From Demequina aestuarii (GTDB lineage: Bacteria; Actinomycetota; Actinomycetes; Actinomycetales; Demequinaceae), in contig NZ_BBRD01000001.1 in the NCBI RefSeq assembly GCF_000975095.1, positions 2,189,467 to 2,253,466 on the forward strand: 64,000 bases of DNA, written 5' to 3'. Each line of letters starts with the position of its first letter. Position 1 is the first letter of the stretch. The position numbers and the translations under genes were made by a program. This document shows positions 27,201 through 32,611 of the stretch, piece by piece. A model generated the notes under the pieces. That model did no database searches, had not been told where the DNA came from, and saw only the letters and a list, made by a program, of their open reading frames with translations.

Positions 27201-29959
27201 GCAGCAGTCACGGCGATCGCATCCGTCTCGATCATGCCGGAGGGAAAGCTGGCAGAGACGAACGAGGGTGCGGTCGCGACCTCGGCCGGCGCGGAGAACT
27301 CCGCGAAGTCACGAGTCGTCACCTCGTAGTGCAGACCGTCGGCGGTGTTCGTGTAGTGCAGGCGGTACGCGGCGATGCCGTTGTCGTACCCGACCGCGAC
27401 CCGAGCTGTGCGGTGCGCCGTGGGGGCGAACTGCACCAGGCGCTCATGGGAATACGCGCGCAGGTTCTCGGAGTCGAACACGAAGATCTGGTTCGAGTGG
27501 GAGTCGAGGGTCGAGACCAGGCCGAACCCGCCGTCGGGCGTGCGGAACGCGGTGGGCGATCCCATCTTGCGCGAGCCCAGTTCGGGGAACAGGATCCCCT
27601 GGCCGTCGTTGAGAGCGGCGAAGTCGGCGCCGTCGGTAGAGGCGGACAGGCGCAGGTTGTCAGTGTCGTCCGTGTTGCCGGTGCCGATGGCGGTGCCGAT
27701 CCAGCCCGCGTCCTCCGCGAGCACGGTGACGTCGAACTCGCGCTGGGCGGTGAGGCTGCCATCCGCGAGCGTCGCCGTGAGCCGTGCGGCGGCCTCGGCG
27801 GCGCCGCGAGAGACATCGCCTGCGGCTGTCACGGCGGCGGCGTTCGACGTCTCCCAGGTCACCGAGTAGCCGGCGAAATCGGCGGCAAGGACGATGTCCT
27901 GCCATGCGACGGACAGACCCAGGTCGAACTGGGAGGCGGCATACTCGAGGTTCGCCTGGGGGCTGTCGGCGACCACCGTGAAAGTGAAGTCGCGGGTGGT
28001 GCTCTCGCCAGCGAGGGCGAGCGTGGCGATGAGCGTGACCTCGGCATTCTCGGTGGCCGGGCGGACGACCGTGCCGTCGGCGGCGATCACAGCGAGGTCG
28101 GTCGACGCCCACGAGATCTGAGACCCGCGATCTCCCGTGGTCGCGAGGGTCACGTCGTCTGCCACGGTGAGCGAGTCGAAGCTCAACGCATCCGCGTCCT
28201 CGGTGAGCGCCGCGGTGATGACGGCCGGGTCGTCGACCCCACCGTAGTACGCGTCGACGATCTGGGACGCGGTGAGGGCGGAGGTGTAGATCTGCACGTC
28301 CCGCACGTCGCCTTCATAGAACTCGTCCGCATACGAGGATCGGCCGATGTAGCCCACGAGGTCCGAGCCGAACTGGGTGATGGTGCGCGCCGTCGACACC
28401 GTGCCGATGCGCTGGTCGTTGTAGTACCCGGTGATCGACGAGGGCGTGATGACGGTGGTGTAGAGCCCCCACTCTCCCGCGGCGGTGAGGGGCCCCGCGA
28501 TGCCACGCGCCGCGCTGGTGGGGCTGATGCCGGATTCGAGCGACCACGGGTTCGAGCTCGGTTTGCCGTCGACGATCACGGACTTGAAGCGGCCGCTGCC
28601 GTTCTGAGGGTTGAGCAGCCAGTACTGGAGGGGCGGCGACTGGGTGGTGCCAAAGAACATCGCGGCATAGTCGCCGCTTCCGGTGCGATTGCGGAGCCAC
28701 GCGGAGATCGTCAGGGTGTTCTGGCCGTCGATCATGCCGGTGGGCATCTGGACGTAGCCCGCTCCGGAGCCGCTCGCGCCACCGGGCAAGGTCAGGTGGC
28801 CTGCGCCGGTGTCGACCGTGGCACCGGTCCCCAGCACCGCAGCGTCGTTGCCGTTGCCCGACACGTCGGAGACCACTCCGTCGCCGATCGAGTCGGAGAA
28901 GTCGTAGTGCGCGAGCAGCGTGGACGAGGCATCCGACGTCACGGTCACGTCGAACGTCCGCTGCGCCGTCGCACCCGCCAGGGTGAGATCGGCCGTCAAG
29001 GTGACGACGGCATCGGCCGCAGGCGGCGGCGTGACAGTGCCATCGGTGGCGACGATCGCGGGGTCGGAGCTCGTCCACGCGATCTCGGAGCCGTTGGCTC
29101 CCGCGGTGGGCAGCTCGATGTCGGTGGCGACCGTGGAGGAGACGGAGAGGGACGCGGCATCGGCGTCGACGGCGGCCTGCACGGTGCCGGGGTCGCCGAG
29201 CTCCTCGTAATACTGTGCGGCGGCCTGCTGATCGGTCATTGCGGCGGTGTAGACCTTGAGGTCCGCGACCGCGCCATCCCAGATCGGGTCCGCGTAGGGC
29301 GAGTTTCCGATGTAGCCGATGAGGTCCGTGCCGAAGTCCGTGACTGTCCGGGTGACCGGAACGGAGCCGATGCGCTCGCCGTCGACATAGCTCGTGATCG
29401 AGGTGGGCCGAATCACCGTGGTGTACAGCGCGAGGGCGTCCACGGCGGCGGGGCCGACGATGCCCGCCTCAGTCGTCCAGGGCTGCGTCGCATTCACGCC
29501 GTTGGTGATCACGGACTTCACGTTGCCCTGGGGGTTGGCGGGATTGAGCAGCCAGTACTGCGTGGGTGGCGTCGTCTGGTTGCCGAAGTACAGCGCCGCG
29601 TAGTCGCTGTTCGCCATGTCATTGCGCAGCCAGGCCGAGATGGTGAGGGCGTCGTTGCCTTCGAACACCTCGCCCGGGATCTCCACGAAGGTGTCGTCGG
29701 TCAGTTCGATTGCGCCGTCGACGATGGACGCGCCGCTTCCCACGACGGTGCCGTCGTTGCCCCCGCCCGATGCATCGGCGACCGTCGCGGCATCGAGCGG
29801 GCCCGCGAAGTCGTAGTGAAGGGCGAGCTCGCTCTCAAGGGGTTCGAGAGGCGACGCCGAGGCGACGGAGACTCCCGCGAGGGAGGTGGCGACCACGGCT
29901 CCGATGAGGGCCGCGACGGCGACTCGGGCAGGGCGGCTCTGGGGCAGGTTGCGGTGCAT
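21275..29959 (-). CDS. Giant secreted, wall-anchored triple-GH43 arabinan/xylan-degrading enzyme with LamG and Ig-like modules
   Basis: A 2,894-residue modular protein. Signal peptide: residues 1-36 (AALIGAVVATSLAGVSVASA). LamG-like domains lie at about 48-250, 350-575, 1350-1545 and 2070-2265, each opening ALHYDFAG-like or VAHYQLDE-like. Bacterial Ig-like modules lie between them. Three GH43 five-bladed propellers: A at about 990-1325 (ADPDATLGDDGYYYF, VNEGAAVIKNDG), B at about 1740-2045 (LRDPFIIRSPEGDTFYM, AVEGPSIF) and C at about 2360-2650 (LYADPNIIAFGGTYYVY, YREGSFMAYREG). Each keeps the N-terminal Asp base and a downstream Glu acid. It ends LATTG, a hydrophobic helix and RQVNRR: a class E sortase signal. 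Family knowledge suggests arabinan, arabinoxylan or galactan cleavage. ATG 29959 has GGAG ahead; the upstream frame is unsupported. Confidence 0.9.
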   Translation of the reverse strand: MHRNLPQSRPARVAVAALIGAVVATSLAGVSVASASPLEPLESELALHYDFAGPLDAATVADASGGGNDGTVVGSGASIVDGAIELTDDTFVEIPGEVFEGNDALTISAWLRNDMANSDYAALYFGNQTTPPTQYWLLNPANPQGNVKSVITNGVNATQPWTTEAGIVGPAAVDALALYTTVIRPTSITSYVDGERIGSVPVTRTVTDFGTDLIGYIGNSPYADPIWDGAVADLKVYTAAMTDQQAAAQYYEELGDPGTVQAAVDADAASLSVSSTVATDIELPTAGANGSEIAWTSSDPAIVATDGTVTPPPAADAVVTLTADLTLAGATAQRTFDVTVTSDASSTLLAHYDFSDSIGDGVVSDVSGNGNDAAVLGTGATVDTGAGHLTLPGGASGSGAGYVQMPTGMIDGQNTLTISAWLRNRTGSGDYAAMFFGTTQSPPLQYWLLNPQNGSGRFKSVIVDGKPSSNPWSLESGISPTSAARGIAGPLTAAGEWGLYTTVITPSSITGYYNDQRIGTVSTARTITQFGSDLVGYIGRSSYADEFYEGDVRDVQIYTSALTASQIVDAYYGGVDDPAVITAALTEDADALSFDSLTVADDVTLATTGDRGSQISWASTDLAVIAADGTVVRPATENAEVTLIATLALAGESTTRDFTFTVVADSPQANLEYAASQFDLGLSVAWQDIVLAADFAGYSVTWETSNAAAVTAAGDVSRGAAEAAARLTATLADGSLTAQREFDVTVLAEDAGWIGTAIGTGNTDDTDNLRLSASTDGADFAALNDGQGILFPELGSRKMGSPTAFRTPDGGFGLVSTLDSHSNQIFVFDSENLRAYSHERLVQFAPTAHRTARVAVGYDNGIAAYRLHYTNTADGLHYEVTTRDFAEFSAPAEVATAPSFVSASFPSGMIETDAIAVTAAEYDYVVDRLSRISHIGVEPFANLDIAKGDDPALPEAATVEYSNGTTARMPVDWDTSGVDFDTPGVYTIDGTIADPQYPSPLVERRADPDATLGDDGYYYFTGSYPMTYNGDPNGYDRIVLRRSATLEGLATATEVEIWNESSEAGLNSYIWAPELVEISGEWYVLFTAARSGGFDIRPALLKYTGGELAGDAALDPANWETVGYHLPAPGDDIAFNSFSLDMTHFEHNGVDYGIWAQSDAEGFSTMRMAPMDSANPQQMADESIQITRPTRAWEQASGVEVNEGAAVIKNDGKIIVAFSSASVDVSYNISVLWADEDADLMDPASWNKLGYPLLTTDDVPGMYGPGHNSFTVDALGNPVMVYHARSYDDPANPGEATDGGLFDPRRNAHATIVNFDVDGLPVLDLTPDEQLDPALRDVQVTVTVEPEEGLVAHYQLDETSGTVAEDSSGNGLDGTYVGGPTLGGDAGVRLDGAGDHVVLPDDLVGGLDSITVSTEVLVRSTQGGDYFIYGFGNADAGGVGDGYLMATGNPTLRGNIASGNWSTEQRVDSGAVLSRDVWRTVTYTLDDATDTSRLYLDGVEVAVNTTTTLRPSDIGGGATALNFIGRSVYTADGTMAGSVRDFRIYDSALDASAVAALVPTDAERVARDAAALNISGAVAITDDIDLPTAGANGSTIAWASSDPAVVGDDGTVSRPGYAEGDADVTLTATVTLGDETVTRLLVVTVLASADDQSIADAGAAALSVTNIDDVRGNLTLPTEIDGLPVTWSSADTGIITTDGIVNRPGSDTEVTLTATVTKGEATAVREFAAQVRAAVELDAFEGYAFSYFTGDSLAGEKIYFAASDGNDALSWDELNGGDPVLESEYGTRGLRDPFIIRSPEGDTFYMIATDLSIGSGGGWDASQRQGSQYLEVWESRDLVNWSEQRHVKVAPDNAGNLWAPEAYYDESIGAYVVFWASKLYPEDDPGHTANGIPNEMLYSTTRDFVTFSEPQGWQTGISRIDSTVLEVDGTYHRFTKDEGAGTTGCSDIIHEYSDQLRAPLADWDLVASCIGREAGTGAVEGPSIFTSNPGDVSGDYYYLFVDEYGGRGYIPLRTEDIADPDWQVAPEYDLPASPRHGTVIPVTAAELEALREGVVEAEPVTADADGQVLRYDFETGQGTTLTDVTGNGYDGTIVGGATLAGGEMAFDGSNDYVDLPDNILAGIEDVTIEAEVFLDQGMTGNYFIYGLGNTTGGAGDGYLFTTGNSQYRTSIATGNWSTEQTVGTGQTLPRGQWVQLVYTLSGTTATLYLDGVQVATGTVNADPEDIGSGFTSANHLGRSNYDADGLFEGAYREFALYNRALSAEEVLAASGETDVLLGVTLEDESVLKVDPIVDQTERTVVFPVEPGTDLTQLAPVFATVAGVTSDPASGTVRDLSTPATYQLGDDSTATWTMEAVEMRSPVLPGLYADPNIIAFGGTYYVYATSDGYPGWGGNEFYVWKSTDLVDWERSDEPFLTLDGEDGDVPWATGNAWAPTAIERDGKYYFYFSGHHAELNRKTIGVAVADHPEGPFVAEPEAMILNNEAVTSGQAIDPHAFMDPVSGTYYLYWGNGSPVMAQLADDMVSLEPGTIQVMTGLTGYREGSFMAYREGIYHLTYSIDDTGSENYRVGYATSDSAEGPWTYRGVILEKDASLGILGTGHNSVLNVPGTDDWYIAYHRFAIPDGNGTNRETTIDRLTFDEQTGLIETVTPTLSAVDAQEIVDQEPLSVSISGTAEPGEQLDAVIAEPWTAESYQWLRDGDPILGANAAGLVLADTDAGADISVEVTASKALWADATVTSDAVTVAELDGGGPGGENPGGETPGGETPAEGQLGVSAGTVRPGDTIAIWGADFTPGEQVTVTLYSTPTELRTVQAGVNGDIATTVTIPLDVAAGDHTLEAVGAQSGTTLSAGLTVLDAGQLATTGADGQWPLALLIAALLMGLGVTMTMRQVNRR

Positions 29960-29997
29960 GCGCGTCACTCCATTGTGAGGTGCTGAGTAAGAAACCG

Positions 29998-30025
29998 TGT
30001 GAACGATAACATGTGAGCGATAACA
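29998..30025. promoter_or_regulatory. Two tandem LacI-family-like operators before the GH43 gene
   Basis: TGTGAACGATAACA (29998-30011) is followed immediately by TGTGAGCGATAACA (30012-30025), a 14-bp direct repeat with one mismatch. Each copy is a degenerate palindrome of the TGTKARCG.TAACA kind seen in LacI/GalR-family operators. Together they fill the spacer and -10 of the promoter at 30003-30031, so bound repressor would block RNA polymerase. No LacI-type gene is in the window. Confidence 0.75.
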
Positions 30026-30031
30026 TGCCAA
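30003..30031 (-). promoter_or_regulatory. Promoter of the triple-GH43 gene
   Basis: Minus strand: -35 TTGGCA (30026-30031), a 17-base spacer, then -10 TATCGT (30003-30008). Spacing is ideal and the -35 matches the housekeeping consensus at five of six bases. The start point would be near 29996, giving a leader of about 37 bases with a GGAG ribosome-binding site. Confidence 0.65.
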
Positions 30032-30153
30032 CCCCCCTTGTAGAGTCGTGTGAAGGGCATGCGCCGGGGTCCGGCTGGGAATCACACCGACGTCGCGCTT
30101 GTCCCATCAGTGGGCCCGTCGGACGGCGGGCCCCAACCGCAGGGAGCCCTCGC

Positions 30154-31464
30154 ATGACCACTCGTGTCCTCATCCTGGGCGGCGGCTACGTCGGCCTCTA
30201 CACCGCGCTCACGCTGAAGCGCAAGGCCCGCGGCAAGGTCGACATCACGGTGGTCGACCGTCGCCCCTACATGACCTACCAGCCCTTCCTCCCCGAAGCC
30301 GCCGCCGGATCCATCGAGGCTCGCCACGTCGTGGTGCCGTTGCGTCGCGAGCTGTCGGGCGCGCGCATCGTGCAGGGAAAGGTCTCCGAGATCTCGCACG
30401 CCGAGCAGCGTGCTCGAGTGGAGACCGACTTCGGCGACACCCTGGACCTGGAGTACGACGAGGTGGTGGTGGCACTCGGCTCCGTGCCCCGGACGCTCCC
30501 CATCCCCGGACTCGCGGAGAACGGCATCGGCTTCAAGTGGGTGGAGGAGGCCATCAACCTGCGCAACATCGTGCTGGGCAGGATCGCTCGCGCGGCGTCC
30601 ACGCAGGATCCGCGCACCCGGCAGCGGCTCCTCACGTTCGTGTTCGTGGGGGGCGGCTTTGCCGGCATTGAGGCATTCGCGGAGACCGAGGACATGGCCC
30701 GCGCAGCCCTGCGCTACTACCCGGAACTGTCCGCCTCCGATCTCCACTTCGTGATGGTCGAGATGGCGCCGGGGATCCTCCCGGAGATGGGGCCCGAGAT
30801 GGGCGAGTACACGCTGAAGGAACTGCGCCGCCGCGGGATGGTGGTCCACCTCGAGACCAGGCTGGACTCCGCGGTCGGCGGCGTCATCGAACTGTCCAAC
30901 GGCGAGACCTACGAGGCCGACACGCTCGTGTGGACCGCAGGCGTCAAGCCGAATCCGGTCATCGGCACGTCCGACCTGCCCACCGGTCCCAAGGGCCACG
31001 TCAACGCACTGCCGACGCTGCAGGTCGCTCGCGAGGACGGAGCCGTGGTCGAGGGAGCCTGGGCCGCAGGCGACTGTGCTCAGGTGCCGGACCTCGCCAA
31101 GGGGGACGGCGCGTGGTGCGCCCCGTCGGCCCAGCACGCAGTTCGCCAGGCGCGGCTGCTCGGAGCGAACCTCGCTGCGCACATCGACGGGCGCGAGCCC
31201 CAGGAGTATCGGCACAAGAACCTGGGCACCGTGGCCTCGCTGGGCCTGCACAAGGGCGTGGCCCAGGTCATGGGTGTGAAGCTGCGCGGATGGCCCGCAT
31301 GGTTCATGCACCGGACCTACCACATGGCGCAGATCCCCAGCTTCAACCGCAAGTCCCGTGTGGTCCTCGACTGGACGGCAGCGCTGTTCTTCCGGCGCGA
31401 CCTGGTGTCGATGGGGCGACTGCACGAGCCACGTCGCGCCTTCAAGGAGGCTGCGGACGGATAG
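30154..31464 (+). CDS. ndh: Type II NADH dehydrogenase (NDH-2)
   Basis: A 436-residue single-subunit flavoprotein that oxidises NADH and reduces the membrane quinone without pumping protons. The FAD-binding motif is LILGGGYVGLYTAL (residues 6-19), the NADH-binding motif FVFVGGGFAGIEAFAE (about 160-175), then AAGDCAQVPD (about 300) and SAQHAVRQARLLGANL, near the quinone and FAD. The C-terminus has the amphipathic helices that anchor NDH-2 to the membrane. ATG 30154 follows AGGGAG with good spacing; the frame upstream of it is not used. It is divergent from the GH43 gene and ends four bases from the opposing gene. Confidence 0.93.
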   Translation: MTTRVLILGGGYVGLYTALTLKRKARGKVDITVVDRRPYMTYQPFLPEAAAGSIEARHVVVPLRRELSGARIVQGKVSEISHAEQRARVETDFGDTLDLEYDEVVVALGSVPRTLPIPGLAENGIGFKWVEEAINLRNIVLGRIARAASTQDPRTRQRLLTFVFVGGGFAGIEAFAETEDMARAALRYYPELSASDLHFVMVEMAPGILPEMGPEMGEYTLKELRRRGMVVHLETRLDSAVGGVIELSNGETYEADTLVWTAGVKPNPVIGTSDLPTGPKGHVNALPTLQVAREDGAVVEGAWAAGDCAQVPDLAKGDGAWCAPSAQHAVRQARLLGANLAAHIDGREPQEYRHKNLGTVASLGLHKGVAQVMGVKLRGWPAWFMHRTYHMAQIPSFNRKSRVVLDWTAALFFRRDLVSMGRLHEPRRAFKEAADG

Positions 31465-31467
31465 CCG

Positions 31468-31959
31468 CTAACCCGCGACGCGTGTTCCTTGCCAGATGAG
31501 GTGCTCGGCGAGGCAGGCGGCGTAGGCGAGGGTCGCAGCCTCGTCGAGCTCGGTTTCGCTGAGCTGGTCGGAGGCCATGCGCACCACCGACAAACCGAGC
31601 AGCGGGTCGAACCGCACCCGCGTGTCGATGCGTGGACCGTCGGGTCGCGCGGCCCTCAACGCTGCAACGGCAGGCTGGGCGGCAAGTTCGCTCACGAACC
31701 ACCGGCTCGGCCCCGTCGCGAGAACCGGTCCGCGCTCTTGCGCGCCGTCGAAGTGCACCGCGTCGACGCAGGGCTGGTGCTGGGCGTCAACGGGCCACTG
31801 CTGGACGAACTGACGGAAGGCGTGCGTACACATCGAGGCCTCGGGAAAGTCACCCACGATGATGGTGGACCCGCTCGGAGTGTCGAGCGACACGGTGATC
31901 CGGGGCACCGCCGCTGCGAGGGCGGCGACGTGCGCGAGGGTCGTCACTGAGATCGGCAT
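31468..31959 (-). CDS. Hypothetical protein, 163 residues
   Basis: Not recognised. Alpha/beta in character (MPISVTTLAHVAALAAAVPR, then STIIVGDFPEASMCTHAFRQ), with three cysteines and a His-containing middle segment (QHQPCVDAVHFDGAQERG). No signal peptide or membrane span. The start at ATG 31959 has CGGAGCG upstream; a longer start at 31998 would add 13 residues and overlap the promoter. It has its own promoter covered by the palindrome at 32015-32044 and converges on ndh. Possibly a redox- or sulfur-linked protein by context only. Confidence 0.6.
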   Translation of the reverse strand: MPISVTTLAHVAALAAAVPRITVSLDTPSGSTIIVGDFPEASMCTHAFRQFVQQWPVDAQHQPCVDAVHFDGAQERGPVLATGPSRWFVSELAAQPAVAALRAARPDGPRIDTRVRFDPLLGLSVVRMASDQLSETELDEAATLAYAACLAEHLIWQGTRVAG

Positions 31960-32014
31960 GGGGCGCTCCGGTGTCGAGGTGCAGTTAACGACTGCCACGC
32001 TAGCCCGACACGGC

Positions 32015-32044
32015 CATTTTCACAATACGCATGTTGCGAAAATG
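32015..32044. promoter_or_regulatory. 30-bp palindrome over the promoter of the 31468-31959 gene
   Basis: CATTTTCACAA and TTGCGAAAATG form 11-bp inverted arms with one mismatch around an 8-base centre. On the minus strand a -35 TTGGTC (its last base overlapping the arm) and, after 16 bases, a -10 TATTGT fall in and around it. A dimeric repressor bound here would block transcription. It could instead act as a terminator for the upstream cstR-like gene. Confidence 0.55.
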
Positions 32045-32052
32045 ACCAATCG

Positions 32053-32316
32053 CTACGCGAGCGACAGGAAGACCTTCTCAAGGCGTCGAAGGCTGTCGTC
32101 GCGCGCCTCCCCTTCGGTGGTATCCAGGCACTCCTGCAGCCCGGAGGAGATCAAGGTGAAGCCGGCACGGTCGAGCGCCTTCGACACCGCGGCGAGCTGC
32201 GTGACCGTCGACTCGCAGCTCTGACCCTCCTCCACCATGCGGATCACCGCGTCGAGCTGCCCTCGGGCACGCTTGAGGCGGTTGATGGCCGCACGCGCGG
32301 CCTCAGGGTCTGCCAT
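32053..32316 (-). CDS. CsoR/CstR-family repressor, persulfide-sensing type by motif
   Basis: An 87-residue all-helical DUF156 repressor. It has the family core INRLKRARGQLDAVIRMVEE, then the sensor Cys pair in GQSCESTVTQ (about residue 34) and SSGLQECLDT (about residue 63). Copper-sensing CsoR has a His next to the second Cys; here the segment ISSGLQEC lacks it and instead resembles the persulfide sensor CstR (IxSxxLxEC). Its neighbour is a CoA-disulfide reductase-rhodanese, which supports sulfane-sulfur sensing. It follows the 52-residue protein by 26 bp. The start MADPEAARAAINRLKRA (ATG 32316) is chosen over 32358 because it matches family length. Confidence 0.85.
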   Translation of the reverse strand: MADPEAARAAINRLKRARGQLDAVIRMVEEGQSCESTVTQLAAVSKALDRAGFTLISSGLQECLDTTEGEARDDSLRRLEKVFLSLA

Positions 32317-32342
32317 GATCGCTCCGTTCGTCGGGGCCGGGT

Positions 32343-32501
32343 CTAGCGACGCAGCCACGGGAAGATGCTACGTCCAGCGGGGGCGTCGTGACCTTCGCAC
32401 CACTGACTGGCCGGCACCTGCGCCTTGACGGAGTCGATGTGCTGTCCGCAGCCGGTCCAGGTGGTCTTGCCGCACTCGCGGCACGTGATGGGTGAGCACA
32501 T
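32343..32501 (-). CDS. Small cysteine-rich putative zinc-ribbon protein, 52 residues
   Basis: Sequence begins MCSPITCRECGKTTWTGCGQ, with CxxC and GCGQH motifs and a later WCEGHD, so four to five Cys and two His could bind zinc. The ribosome-binding site GAGAGGGG is seven bases ahead of the ATG. It starts the short operon that continues into the CstR-like repressor, and is divergent from the CoA-disulfide reductase gene across the G-tract operator. Small proteins of this CRECGK...CGQH type recur near such repressors in actinobacteria to my recollection, but no function is known to me. Confidence 0.75.
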   Translation of the reverse strand: MCSPITCRECGKTTWTGCGQHIDSVKAQVPASQWCEGHDAPAGRSIFPWLRR

Positions 32502-32558
32502 AGGGCGCCCCTCTCATGGTGATGGACACGGCCCCGTGCCGCGTCCTGATGACAAAAC

Positions 32559-32575
32559 TATACCCCGGGGGGTAT
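32559..32575. promoter_or_regulatory. CsoR/CstR-type G-tract operator
   Basis: TATACCCCGGGGGGTAT is a near-perfect inverted repeat with the ATACCCC...GGGGTAT form typical of DUF156-family operators. It lies between the divergent starts at 32501 and 32612, so one repressor could control both the small-protein/repressor operon and the reductase gene. Confidence 0.85.
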
Positions 32576-32611
32576 CGTGGTTGCAACACACCACACTCAT
32601 GGAGGTTACGT

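Noticed and set aside
25772-29986. A 1,404-codon open frame on the plus strand opposite the GH43 giant
   Set aside because: It is antisense to a well-supported modular enzyme, has His/Arg/Val-rich composition typical of shadow frames in GC-rich DNA, and shows no recognisable domain.
32053-32316. Copper-sensing CsoR
   Set aside because: The second Cys lacks the neighbouring copper-ligand His, and the regulated neighbour is a CoA-disulfide reductase-rhodanese, not a copper pump.
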